From JBBAGC01 sp964491265 (lineage in GTDB: Bacteria > Spirochaetota > UBA4802 > UBA5550), in the NCBI GenBank assembly GCA_964491265.1, contig CAZBFP010000022.1:1-64000 (forward strand): a stretch of DNA of 64,000 bases, written 5' to 3'. Shown here piece after piece: positions 41,905 through 50,340 of this stretch. The stretch's first letter is position 1, and each line of letters opens with the position of its first letter. Position numbers and translations under genes: made by a program. The notes beneath the pieces were generated by a model that worked only from the letters and a program-made list of their open reading frames with translations, made no database searches and was not told the DNA's origin.

Positions 41905-42891
41905 TTACCTCAATTTTTCTGCAGCTTTAGCAAGATGCTCCTTTGCCTCGCTAACCATGCGTTCAATAAGATCTTTACAGGTAGGAATATCGTGTACAAG
42001 CCCCACAGACTGGCCCATCATCATTGGCGCAAGATCAACATTACCCTGCTCCCATGCCTCTTTAACCTTTTTGCCTGACATAAGAGGGATAAGTTTATCA
42101 AAGCCGCAATTCTGCGCTTCCAGATCAAGAATCTCTTCAACACACTTATTCTTTATTGCCCTCCCCTGAAGATTGAGGGTTTTGCAGATAAGGGTGGTTT
42201 CATACTCCTCCCTTTTCACAAGCTCCTGTTTTATATTATCATGGACTTCGCACTCCTGTGTGGCGACAAATCTTGTTGCCATCATCACACCATCGGCCCC
42301 GAGAGTTAAAGCAGCTGCCATACTTCTTCCATCTGCAATCCCCCCTACAGTTACAACAGGGACCCCAAGCTCATCAACAATCCTTGGAGTAAGAAGCATA
42401 GTAGTTACATCATCATTGAGAGGATGCCCCCCCTCCTCAATACCAGCTGCATATATACCGTCATATCCTGCTGCTATAGCATGTTTGGCATGCCGCACAG
42501 CTCCCACTTTGTGGAACATTTTAACACCGGCATTCCTCAGTTTATCCATATATTCAGGACCGCAGGCTTTATGTATAGGTGTGCCCGATATTTCGAGGCC
42601 AGCCACCTTCTCTTCAGCACAGACATCAAGATACATTTTATGATGCTCTCCTGTTACATGTATAGAAGGGAGAATTGTTACATTCACAATAAAAGGTTTA
42701 TCAGTGAGTTTTCTTGTTTCCTCTATCGCTTTGCGGAACTCATCTATTGTAGGGTAATTTGCTGCAGTAAGATTCCCCAGTCCGCCCGCATTTGATACGG
42801 CCGCACAGAGCTTTGGAGTACAAAGCCACATCATTGCACCGCATATGATGGGGTAATCCACACCGAACATTTCAGTAATTCTGGTTTTCAT
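41905..42891 (-). CDS. Nitronate monooxygenase-family flavoprotein (first of pair)
   Basis: 328 residues. FMN barrel signatures: ITEMFGVDYPIICGAMMWLC, NAGGLGNLTAANY, AAGIEEGGHPLNDDVTTMLL with the catalytic His-loop, and VGGIADGRSMAAALTLGADG for phosphate binding. It starts the operon flavoprotein-PadR-flavoprotein. A pair of such enzymes under a PadR regulator suggests oxidation or reduction of a xenobiotic or unusual acyl substrate. An F1 repeat lies in its 5' leader between the promoter and the start codon. Confidence 0.82.
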   Translation of the reverse strand: MKTRITEMFGVDYPIICGAMMWLCTPKLCAAVSNAGGLGNLTAANYPTIDEFRKAIEETRKLTDKPFIVNVTILPSIHVTGEHHKMYLDVCAEEKVAGLEISGTPIHKACGPEYMDKLRNAGVKMFHKVGAVRHAKHAIAAGYDGIYAAGIEEGGHPLNDDVTTMLLTPRIVDELGVPVVTVGGIADGRSMAAALTLGADGVMMATRFVATQECEVHDNIKQELVKREEYETTLICKTLNLQGRAIKNKCVEEILDLEAQNCGFDKLIPLMSGKKVKEAWEQGNVDLAPMMMGQSVGLVHDIPTCKDLIERMVSEAKEHLAKAAEKLR

Positions 42892-42955
42892 CGGCTATCT
42901 CCTTTTATCTTATAATTTCTCAGCATATAAACTTCTGAATTATGAAAAGTATTTT

Positions 42956-43075
42956 CAGTAATTATTCCTGAAAATATCTTTTAGAGCAATAATGCTGTTT
43001 TAAATATCCCCGCCGCCTTCGGCGACGGGGATATTTAAGCATTTTATTCCAAATAATAGTTAGGAATTAACACTG
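42956..43075. repeat. Dispersed palindromic repeat F1, copy D (best preserved)
   Basis: 120 bp: CAGTAATTATTCCTGAAAAT at the left end, ATCTTTTAGAGCAATAATGC, the GC hairpin ATATCCCCGCCG...GGCGACGGGGATAT, GCATTTTATTCC, and TAGGAATTAACACTG at the right end. The ends are inverted repeats of each other. It lies between the promoter and the start codon of the flavoprotein operon, so it is transcribed as part of the leader. Confidence 0.9.
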
Positions 43076-43083
43076 GAAAAATA

Positions 43084-43131
43084 TAGAATATTCAACTTGT
43101 TGCATATTCTATTAAAGGGAAGAAATGTCAA
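43084..43131 (-). promoter_or_regulatory. Promoter with 28-bp dyad upstream of the flavoprotein-PadR operon
   Basis: On the minus strand TTGACA (43126-43131), 17 bases, AATATG (43103-43108). A near-perfect dyad from 43084 to 43111, arms TAGAATATTCAAC and GTTGCATATTCTA with one mismatch pair, covers the -10 box. This is a likely repressor operator; the PadR protein of the operon is the first candidate. Confidence 0.65.
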
Positions 43132-43371
43132 GAATTATTGACCCGGTTTATCTAAAAAATTTTAGGTAGAAATTACCGGATAAAGGAAATCGTTTTTTTT
43201 TCGAACCGCATCATTTTTGGATTCTTTTTTTGAAAAATCTGATTTTATTTATTATCGTAAATACAGTTACATGAAGATAATTCCTTAAATAATGCAGAGA
43301 AATCTATATTATAACAATATAAGCATCTGCAAATACTTAAAATTTAAATATATTAAAGCTGGAGGTCTAAA

Positions 43372-44706
43372 ATGGTTTCAGGAGGCGCAGCCATAGTGCT
43401 TTTGCTTATTGCAGTGGCAATAATCATTTTTTTAACTGCAAGATACAAGATGAATGCCTTTATTGTGCTTATTTTAGTCTCATTTCTTTACGGTATCTTC
43501 ATCAGGATGCCCCTTGCTGATATTATAACAGCAATCAGAAGCGGTTTTGGAGGAACCCTGGGGTATATTGGGATAGTAATTGTTGCAGGTACAATAATCG
43601 GTACAATCCTTGAAAAGACCGGTGCAGCCCTGGCAATGACAAATTCCATTCTTAAACTGGTGGGGCGCGACAGATCACCACTTGCCATGAGTATTGCAGG
43701 ATACATTGTTTCAATCCCTGTATTCTGCGACTCCGGATTTGTTATACTTTCACCGCTGAATAAATCTCTTGCCAAGGAGAGCGGCAAATCAATGGCAGTA
43801 ATGGCAGTTGCCCTTTCCACAGGTTTATACGCCACACACTGCCTTGTACCCCCAACACCGGGTCCTATTGCTGCCGCAGGAATTCTTAATGCTGACCTGG
43901 GTATGGTTATAGGGATGGGTATTGCTGTTTCCATACCGGGAATGCTTGCAGGGTACTTCTGGGCTATTCTCTTTGCTAAAAGGTATTACATTGAACCTCA
44001 GGTGGATCCGGCATATGAAGAGCTTCAAAAACAGAGGGAGAAGCTCCCTTCTGCTATTCTTTCATTTGCACCCATAGTAATACCGATAATCCTTATTCTT
44101 TTAAGATCAGTTGCCAGCTACCCTACAAAGCCCTTTGGAGACGGAACTGCCAAAAATATTTTCAACTTTATAGGGGATCCGGTCACAGCCCTTATACTGG
44201 GAGTATTTCTTGCGCTTCTCCTTGTTAAAAAAGAGGACATGAGCGATGCAGTAAGCGGCTGGATGGGGGATGGAGTTAAAAATGCCGCACTTATCCTTGC
44301 AATAACCGGAGCCGGGGGAGCTTTCGGAAGTATTCTCAAGGCTTCACCTATGACCGCCTTTATAGGTGATTCAATGTCAGGGATGAACCTGGGAATTTTT
44401 CTACCTTTTGTTATTGCTGCAGCGCTTAAAACCGCGCAGGGTTCATCAACAGTGGCTATTATCACCACAGCTTCAATAATGGCGCCGCTTATTCCGATAC
44501 TGGGACTTAATCCGGCACTGACAGTACTGGCAATCGGATCAGGTTCAATGACAGTATCGCACGCTAATGACTCCTATTTCTGGGTTGTTTCACAGTTCAG
44601 CGATATGGAGCCGCCGATAGCATACAGGGCCTACACTTCTGCTACACTTGTGCTGGGACTTGTATCAATCACAGCGGTTTTTATACTGTCACTTTTTGTA
44701 GGCTGA
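43372..44706 (+). CDS. GntP-family organic acid:H+ symporter
   Basis: 444 residues with about 12 hydrophobic segments. GntP signatures are YIGIVIVAGTIIGTILEKTG, IPVFCDSGFVILSPL, ATHCLVPPTPGPIAAAGIL and GSGSMTVSHANDSYFWVVSQ. Members import gluconate, glycerate, idonate or related hydroxyacids with protons. The gene is monocistronic with TGGAGG as the ribosome site. In this genome it could feed the 2-hydroxyacid dehydrogenase and GlcD/GlcF oxidase encoded at 7543-11413, but the genes are far apart and the link is speculative. Confidence 0.88.
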   Translation: MVSGGAAIVLLLIAVAIIIFLTARYKMNAFIVLILVSFLYGIFIRMPLADIITAIRSGFGGTLGYIGIVIVAGTIIGTILEKTGAALAMTNSILKLVGRDRSPLAMSIAGYIVSIPVFCDSGFVILSPLNKSLAKESGKSMAVMAVALSTGLYATHCLVPPTPGPIAAAGILNADLGMVIGMGIAVSIPGMLAGYFWAILFAKRYYIEPQVDPAYEELQKQREKLPSAILSFAPIVIPIILILLRSVASYPTKPFGDGTAKNIFNFIGDPVTALILGVFLALLLVKKEDMSDAVSGWMGDGVKNAALILAITGAGGAFGSILKASPMTAFIGDSMSGMNLGIFLPFVIAAALKTAQGSSTVAIITTASIMAPLIPILGLNPALTVLAIGSGSMTVSHANDSYFWVVSQFSDMEPPIAYRAYTSATLVLGLVSITAVFILSLFVG

Positions 44707-44746
44707 TTTCTTAACATGGATTTTAATACTAAATAGCAGATTAAAT

Positions 44747-44773
44747 CTCCCTGCTGCCTGAGGCAGCGGGGAG
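44747..44773. terminator. Hairpin behind the GntP gene
   Basis: CTCCCTGCTGCC-TGA-GGCAGCGGGGAG, a 12-bp stem with one imperfect pair, similar to the core of F1 copy B. No T-run follows. Confidence 0.5.
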
Positions 44774-44811
44774 TACATTCCGGATACACTGCCGGAAATA
44801 AGGGGGAATTA

Positions 44812-45471
44812 TTGATACTCAACAGAATTTATAACCGGCTTGCATTAAATGCCCTTACAACAGGGGACTACGGCACTGCAGAGAAATATTTCAAAAAAAT
44901 ATTATCCACCGGAAGCAGGAGAGAAGGGGTTAACTACAACTGCGCTGTTGCATTGATGGGTATGAAGAAATATAATGAAGCTGAATCTCTTCTCCAGAGA
45001 GAGATGGAGATAAAAGGTGAACATTACAATACTTTAAAAACAATATCAGAGCTCTACTACAATTCAGGGCAGAGAGAAAAGGCGAATCAATATCTTAAAC
45101 GCACAATGGAAAAATGCCCTGATGAGAATGAATCTGCCGTAATAAAGATAAAAATTAAAAACAGCAGTGATGATAAAACATATAAAAAATGCATCGAAGC
45201 GCTCAGTCATTTTGAAACAGGTGTATCCCATCTTCATAACGGCGACTGGGAAAAAGCGCAAGACGAATTTATCAAAGCCCTCAGTCTTGATAAAACAAAC
45301 CCGTTTATATACAACAACCTGGGTTATATCTGCATGATGAATGAGAAAAAATATTTTGAAGCAAGGGATCTTTTCAGAAAAGCCATTAAGCTCTCCAACC
45401 TTCCCCTCATAAAAGAGAATTTATTAAAGGTGGAAAAGCTCATTTCTGATCCGGACAAAACTAAAGCTTGA
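44812..45471 (+). CDS. TPR-repeat protein
   Basis: 219 residues starting at TTG, which follows AGGGGGAATTA. It has about five tetratricopeptide repeats: LALNALTTGDYGTAEKYFKK, CAVALMGMKKYNEAESLLQR, TISELYYNSGQREKANQYLK, then SHLHNGDWEKAQDEFIKALS and YICMMNEKKYFEARDLFRKA. There is no signal peptide, so it is probably a cytoplasmic scaffold. Its 3' end overlaps the convergent PPC-domain gene by 11 bases. No partner is evident. Confidence 0.82.
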   Translation: MILNRIYNRLALNALTTGDYGTAEKYFKKILSTGSRREGVNYNCAVALMGMKKYNEAESLLQREMEIKGEHYNTLKTISELYYNSGQREKANQYLKRTMEKCPDENESAVIKIKIKNSSDDKTYKKCIEALSHFETGVSHLHNGDWEKAQDEFIKALSLDKTNPFIYNNLGYICMMNEKKYFEARDLFRKAIKLSNLPLIKENLLKVEKLISDPDKTKA

Positions 45472-45880
45472 GAGAATAGAGCCCTGTTTTTTCATTAAAC
45501 ACCCTGTTTATTTCAGCATCAACAGCTGTTACAAAAAGTTCACAGGATCCGGTTATTACAGCTGAAGTAAGATGCCCCCCTATAGTAAAGTTTTCCCCAT
45601 CTGAAAGAGTGGCATGGATATGAAGATATACATCATTCTCCATGCGGGAGATATTACCGGTGATATTTGCAATCTCATGATCACCTTCAATCATTGTCGA
45701 TTTATACACCCTGTTTGCTGAATCGTATATACCAATCACAGCATTATCTGTTGTGCCGATACCGTTTATAGTGCCGGACAGAACCTTGTTATCCCTGCAG
45801 AATCTGCAGAGACCCTCAACCACCTCTTCACCAGAATCAAGACTGATAACCCAGGTATTACCGAATTTTTTATAATTCAT
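45461..45880 (-). CDS. PPC-domain (DUF296) protein
   Basis: 139 residues from the ATG at 45880, five bases after TGGAGGTG; a more upstream start would lose this ribosome site. The PPC/DUF296 fold is recognisable by WVISLDSGEEVVEGLCRFCR, VLSGTINGIGTTDNAVIGIY and VYLHIHATLSDGENFTIGGH. Bacterial members are small trimeric proteins with a conserved His cluster (LHIHATL, GGHL) that may bind metal; plant homologues are DNA-binding. The function here is unknown. Confidence 0.85.
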   Translation of the reverse strand: MNYKKFGNTWVISLDSGEEVVEGLCRFCRDNKVLSGTINGIGTTDNAVIGIYDSANRVYKSTMIEGDHEIANITGNISRMENDVYLHIHATLSDGENFTIGGHLTSAVITGSCELFVTAVDAEINRVFNEKTGLYSLKL

Positions 45881-45957
45881 AAAGCACCTCCAGTTTAGAG
45901 ATATTTTCATTAAAATACAATAGTAAAGGGGAAGTATCTTTTTTTTGTTAAAATTAT

Positions 45958-46220
45958 CAGTGTTAATTCCTTAATTTTTTTTGAAATAAAATGCTCTAAT
46001 ATCCGGGGCTGTCCAAAAAGTAATTTCCTTGTCATACCGGCTGTAGCGTAGCGTAATGCCGGTATCTCTTAGGCTTGATTTAATCAGGAGATTCCGGTAT
46101 TTGCAATAATTGAAGCTGCAAAACCGGAATGACAAATCCCCGAAAATCTGACTTTTGAGACAGCCCCAGATATGAAAAACATCATTATTGCACTAAAAAT
46201 ATCTTCAGGAATAATTACTG
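45958..46220. repeat. Dispersed palindromic repeat F1, copy E, interrupted by F2
   Basis: The left F1 arm CAGTGTTAATTCCTTAATTT to CTAATATCC and the right arm GATATGAAAAACATCATTAT to GGAATAATTACTG are in place. Instead of the short GC hairpin, the centre is a complete F2 element (46005-46167). It shows that F2 arrived after F1 at this site, or that F1 arms can carry different centres. Confidence 0.85.
46005..46167. repeat. Repeat F2, copy 2, nested in F1 copy E
   Basis: It begins GGGGCTGTCCAAAAAGTAAT, contains TTTCCTTGTCATACCGGCTG and GCAAAACCGGAATGACA, and ends with TTTTGAGACAGCCCC. The match to 36645-36809 runs the full length. The terminal inverted repeats GGGGCTGTC and GACAGCCCC are perfect here. 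Confidence 0.9.
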
Positions 46221-46470
46221 TAAAATTATTGCGGTTTTTTACATTTGAACAGCAACATACTGAATATAATATTCTTCAAATATCTGCTGCAGCGCCCTCA
46301 CTACGATTTTATCCGGGAGAAGATTAATTCAACTCCATCTATAATATTAAAGCTTCATGATTTCGCCAATGTATTACTGCTCAATTATTTTGACTTGAAA
46401 TTTAAAGTGACAAAAAACAAGAGTGTATCTTATTAATTATTTTAAAATCAAAAGAGATAAGGAACAGACC

Positions 46471-47118
46471 ATGACAGGCAGAAGAGATAAATTATACAGA
46501 TGGGCCTTTATACTGAGCATTATAACAATTACATATAACCTTATTGAAGGGATTGCAGCAACTTGGCTTGGACACAGTGATGAAACCCTGGCTCTTTTCG
46601 GGTTCGGCCTGGACAGCTTTGTGGAAATTATTTCCGGAGTCGGCATAGCTCACATGATTCTGAGATTTAAAAAAAATAACTTCAATGCCAATGATAATTT
46701 CGAAATTATGGCATTAAAAATAACAGGTTCAGCATTTTATCTTCTCGCTGCAGGGCTCTCAATAACAATAGTTATCAATATCACAGGGAAACATGCCCCT
46801 GAAAGCACTTTCTGGGGTATAGTGATTTCATCAATATCGATAGCATCAATGTCTCTTCTCATATGGGCAAAAGAGAAAACAGGGAGAGAGCTGAATTCAC
46901 AGCCTATACTGGCAGATGCTAAATGCACAAAAGCATGTCTGATGATGTCGGTTATTCTTCTTGTATCAAGCGCTCTTTATGAAATTTTCGGAATTGCCTT
47001 TGTTGATTCAATCGGTGCAGCATGGATTGTCTATTATTCCTGGAAGGAAGGGAAAGAGTGTTTTGCAAAAGCAAGGGGTGAAGAATGCTGCTGCAGCGGA
47101 GACTGCGCAAATGGTTAA
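46471..47118 (+). CDS. Cation-diffusion-facilitator-like membrane protein with Cys-rich tail
   Basis: 215 residues from the ATG at 46471, eight bases after AAGGAA. Five to six hydrophobic segments (AFILSIITITYNLIEGIAAT, WGIVISSISIASMSLLIWA). GLDSFVEIISG matches the second-helix metal motif of CDF transporters. The second motif, usually HxxxD, reads DAKCTKACLM, so the His/Asp pair is replaced by Lys/Cys. The C-terminal cytoplasmic CDF domain is missing, replaced by a short tail ECCCSGDC that could bind a soft metal. The transported ion is unknown, and transport itself is inferred from fold. Confidence 0.72.
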   Translation: MTGRRDKLYRWAFILSIITITYNLIEGIAATWLGHSDETLALFGFGLDSFVEIISGVGIAHMILRFKKNNFNANDNFEIMALKITGSAFYLLAAGLSITIVINITGKHAPESTFWGIVISSISIASMSLLIWAKEKTGRELNSQPILADAKCTKACLMMSVILLVSSALYEIFGIAFVDSIGAAWIVYYSWKEGKECFAKARGEECCCSGDCANG

Positions 47119-47157
47119 AATCGGGTTTTGTTCCATCTTCCCGTTAAATAAACAGGA

Positions 47158-48147
47158 CTAAGAATTGATGCCGGTGGGTTTTTCATATTTTGCTTTTCTG
47201 TACCCCAGGTCAACCATTACCCCGTAAGTAAGAGCCAGCTTAAGATTTTTGAAAAAAAACTCACTCCCCTTCATGGAGGTGAGGCTTTCATCAAATTTCC
47301 CCTCCCAGAGATGAGCAGTACTTTCTAAAACATATTCAGTTGAAGGATTCTCTTTATATGCATCAATAATGCCGCCGCGGAATTTCTCCATAAAAACAGC
47401 GTGCTGAAGAAGATATGATTGAACATCTTCCCATCCGGAAATGAGGCCGAAATGGCACAAGCCGATTGCCTCAGGCTTAAGAGAAATTATTTTTTTCAGG
47501 CTATTCATGTAAACATCATATCTAAAATTCGGGGGCATGGAAGATGGGGATGAAAGGGCTGTATCATCAGCATAGAATGTCCCGGCTGCCTCCCCTGCAA
47601 AGAGGAACATGAGCCTGCCGTTAATATAAACAGCCGGGGAGCAGTGATCATTTGTATGCCCCGGGGTATGCAGCAGTTTAATTTTCGCGCCGTCATTAAA
47701 TTCAAGAGGGAGAAATGAATCGTACTCCACAATTTCAAAGGCTTCATCAGGGATATACTCCATAGTACCCACAAATGGCCCGAATGTTGTTGCTGCCCCC
47801 TTTACATGCCCCTCTGCATTCTGCAGAAGTTCTTTGGTGAGAGTGTTTGTATATATTCTGAAATCACTGTTTATTCCCTGCATCCGTTTCCAGAGCTCAG
47901 CGCATCCGCCGCCATGATCAAAATGGTAATGGCTCACGGTTATACCGGCAATTTTTTCAGGTTCAATACCCGTTTTCAGAAGTGTATTTAACACATGATC
48001 AACATTGGCAGATGTGCCAATATCAAGGAGGAGTGTTTTTTCTTTATCGCTGTAGCAGAAACTGCTGGTTATAGTATTTATATTAAACTGCAGTGTGTCA
48101 ATGAGGCGGAGATTACCAAGGGACGTTTCTTTTCTCTGTACAGGCAT
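47158..48147 (-). CDS. Metallo-beta-lactamase-fold hydrolase
   Basis: 329 residues. The metal motif HYHFDHGGG near 93 gives the HxHxDH ligands, and HTPGHTNDHC near 160 and a His in LCHFGLISG near 230 complete the site. The N-terminal part (LLLDIGTSANVDHVLNTLLK) is typical. A C-terminal extension of about 80 residues follows the core. The fold covers many hydrolases (glyoxalase II-like, lactonases, quorum-quenching). No signal peptide. The substrate is not readable; its neighbours give no hint. Confidence 0.85.
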   Translation of the reverse strand: MPVQRKETSLGNLRLIDTLQFNINTITSSFCYSDKEKTLLLDIGTSANVDHVLNTLLKTGIEPEKIAGITVSHYHFDHGGGCAELWKRMQGINSDFRIYTNTLTKELLQNAEGHVKGAATTFGPFVGTMEYIPDEAFEIVEYDSFLPLEFNDGAKIKLLHTPGHTNDHCSPAVYINGRLMFLFAGEAAGTFYADDTALSSPSSMPPNFRYDVYMNSLKKIISLKPEAIGLCHFGLISGWEDVQSYLLQHAVFMEKFRGGIIDAYKENPSTEYVLESTAHLWEGKFDESLTSMKGSEFFFKNLKLALTYGVMVDLGYRKAKYEKPTGINS

Positions 48148-48285
48148 GTTCCCTCCGGATGAGTTTGCTGTGTGTCAGGTTATAAGATGGTTTATCGTTC
48201 CTGGGGCTTAATAAATTTACACCGTAGTGATAACAGAGGTAATAATTTCTTAAGCCTCAGTGTTAAGCACCGTTTTACAAAATTT

Positions 48286-49158
48286 TCAGCTGAATTTACT
48301 CAATGATTTCAAGTTACATATACAAGAAAAAATGGCAATAAGAAGAACAATTAAATCAACAGTGAAGCCATGTGAAAAATTACCTTCAATTTTTAAAGAA
48401 ATTAAAGAAAAAAATACAAGAATCATAAGAATTGATGTTATCAGCGAAAGAAAAACAAAAGTATAATCTTTAATATTTTGAAAACCGATTTCAATACTTT
48501 TATCTTTGGTTGAATGGATTAAATTAATATCAGAATAGTTTATATAAGTTAAGTCAATATCAGGCCCATATAGAATTCGTTTTTTCTCTTTATCGTATAT
48601 TTCAATTGGACTTAGATCCGTTCTTTTTAAAACTATTTCTTTATCAAATGGCAAATGTGATCCAAAACCGAGTTTACCGACAATTGTTCGACCATCTTTT
48701 AATTCTACTATAATCCAATCAAGCTTGCTTAATATTTGGAAATCTTCCCATGGTGTGAGATGTGATGAAAATCTAGTTAAACCAAATTTTCTTAGAATTT
48801 TACTCCAGAAGCCAATCCAATGTAAATTATACATCAATAATGAGAATGAAAGAAAAGCACACATATATGTAATAATAAATATCACAAAAAATTTAGAAAA
48901 TAGAACATCAAGGTTTTGATCTATAATTAATTTTTTTAAATCATTAATAAATGAAGTATGGAAGTTATCAATTGAAAAAATTATAGAATTTATCAATAGC
49001 CATAACAAGAAAATTAAAAAACTAAAACCTATAGAAATGGATGTATATTCAAATGTTGTTAAATCTTTGTATTCTCTTGTGGATTGCCGTATTTTTAATG
49101 AAATAAAACCTGGCAATAAAAGGAATAAGGTAAATACTATGTTTATATAAGTAATCAA
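48286..49158 (-). CDS. DUF6338-like membrane protein
   Basis: 290 residues. The hydrophobic N-terminus MITYINIVFTLFLLLPGFIS, with three further TM segments near 45-60, 85-110 and 235-280. Between them lies a soluble part with WIIVELKDGRTIVGKLGFGS, which resembles the small beta domain of the DUF6338 family. The gene is far more AT-rich than its neighbours, as is the small gene just upstream (five-base gap), so the pair looks acquired. No function is known. Confidence 0.6.
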   Translation of the reverse strand: MITYINIVFTLFLLLPGFISLKIRQSTREYKDLTTFEYTSISIGFSFLIFLLWLLINSIIFSIDNFHTSFINDLKKLIIDQNLDVLFSKFFVIFIITYMCAFLSFSLLMYNLHWIGFWSKILRKFGLTRFSSHLTPWEDFQILSKLDWIIVELKDGRTIVGKLGFGSHLPFDKEIVLKRTDLSPIEIYDKEKKRILYGPDIDLTYINYSDINLIHSTKDKSIEIGFQNIKDYTFVFLSLITSILMILVFFSLISLKIEGNFSHGFTVDLIVLLIAIFSCICNLKSLSKFS

Positions 49159-49163
49159 TTAAT

Positions 49164-49343
49164 TTACCTAGAGTTTTTCTGTGACGAATTAGAATTGTTT
49201 GCTTGATTTTTTTTACAATTATTAACGTTCGGAAATAGTTTAGGTGCAGATTCAGAAGAAGACTGTTGATTATTTAAATTATCAAAAGACTTTCTCAAGT
49301 AACTGTAGCTTTCATTTAATGGAACTTTTTTTGTATCACCCAT
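49164..49343 (-). CDS. Small Ser/Asn-rich protein upstream of the DUF6338-like gene
   Basis: 59 residues from the ATG at 49343, six bases after GGAGG. It is rich in Asn, Ser, Gln and Lys (NNQQSSSESAPKLFPNVNNC), with no signal peptide and low complexity, so probably disordered. It is co-transcribed with the DUF6338-like gene. No family recognised. The strong ribosome site and coupling are the main reasons to believe it. Confidence 0.55.
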   Translation of the reverse strand: MGDTKKVPLNESYSYLRKSFDNLNNQQSSSESAPKLFPNVNNCKKNQANNSNSSQKNSR

Positions 49344-49510
49344 ATTAATCCTCCACCATTTTAAAAAAGATACTCTATAGCTATACAAATGTCAAGCATA
49401 CAATAATTATTTTTGCAAAATTACACACATCTTAATTATAAGTAACATTCATGAAGATCAATTGATATATTATCTCAGCTTAAAAAAGCACTCAGGAAAA
49501 GAGAATGATA

Positions 49511-49909
49511 TTAATGTATGCACTTTTCACATATACCGTAAAAATCCAGCTTGTATCTGCTGATTTTTCTTAATCCGCTTTTATCCGCAAGACCTGCTAT
49601 TTCCGCCTGATCCTTATGATCAATTTCCAGATCACTCACAGAACCGCACTTTTCACATATAAAATGACTGTGAATATGAGGGTTACCATCAAACCTGTTA
49701 AATGTACTCCCGAAATCAAGGCGCTGAATATGCCCCTGATCCATGAGTATATTCAGATTTCTGTATACATTACCCAGGCTTAAATCAGGGAACTCGCTTT
49801 TAAGCTCAATGTAGATTGTATCTGCAGTGGGATGGGACTTTGTTCCATGAAGGATTTCAAGTATCCTCTCCCTCTGCCTGCTCTTTCTATATTTCATTGT
49901 ATCATTCAT
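49511..49909 (-). CDS. perR: Fur/PerR-family metal- or peroxide-responsive repressor
   Basis: 132 residues. Winged helix at about 1-80 (LEILHGTKSHPTADTIYIEL, LSLGNVYRNLNILMDQGHIQ). The C-terminal dimer domain has the metal-binding HIHSHFICEKCGSVSDLEI and a final CEKC-type zinc site (GICEKCIH). The His/Asn pattern resembles PerR more than Fur, but this cannot be settled by eye. It probably represses oxidative-stress or metal genes. A TTGTT-n3-AACAA dyad lies 25 bases upstream of its start. Confidence 0.85.
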   Translation of the reverse strand: MNDTMKYRKSRQRERILEILHGTKSHPTADTIYIELKSEFPDLSLGNVYRNLNILMDQGHIQRLDFGSTFNRFDGNPHIHSHFICEKCGSVSDLEIDHKDQAEIAGLADKSGLRKISRYKLDFYGICEKCIH

Positions 49910-49933
49910 AATTCAACCTCAACCTATTAATAA

Positions 49934-49946
49934 TTGTTCTTAACAA
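49934..49946. promoter_or_regulatory. Candidate Fur/PerR autoregulatory dyad
   Basis: TTGTTCTTAACAA forms a TTGTT-n3-AACAA palindrome, placed between a minus-strand TTGACA box (complement near 49953) and the perR start. Its position between -35 and -10 fits repression. Confidence 0.4.
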
Positions 49947-50197
49947 ACGAAATGTCAATATTTTTTTATTGAAATTGACATTTTTACCACCTGCACTGAA
50001 ATAATAAAAGGATAAGATCTCTATAATTTAATATTATCCGGCTCTTTTATAATTCTTTATTACTAATAAATTTGCTGATTCCTTATTGTTTATTTTACAA
50101 AAAATCGGATATCCGTACAATTATAATAAAACAATATTTATATGTCAGTAATAATTTTTTATAAAAAGTAATTCCTGATAAATTTTAATAGATTTTA

Positions 50198-50321
50198 CAG
50201 TGTTAATTCCTTAAGTTTTATTTTAAGAAAAATGCTCTAATCTCACTGCCGCCGCCGAAGACGGCGATGGGATTAAAAATATCAATATTGCACTAAAATA
50301 CATCTTCAGGAATAATTACTG
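50198..50321. repeat. Dispersed palindromic repeat F1, copy F
   Basis: 124 bp: CAGTGTTAATTCCTTAAGTT, AAAATGCTCTAATC, a GC hairpin around CTGCCGCCGCCGAAGACGGC, then TATTGCACTAAAATACATCT and AGGAATAATTACTG. It ends 20 bases before the pncA start, just outside its ribosome site. The remaining part of the gap 49910-50340 is AT-rich with no gene. Confidence 0.9.
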
Positions 50322-50340
50322 ATTCAATAAGGAGATTTTT

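Noticed and set aside
46245..46436. Plus-strand reading frame of 63 codons before the CDF-like gene
   Set aside because: No ribosome site and no family signature; it begins shortly after repeat F1. Possibly leader sequence of the next gene.
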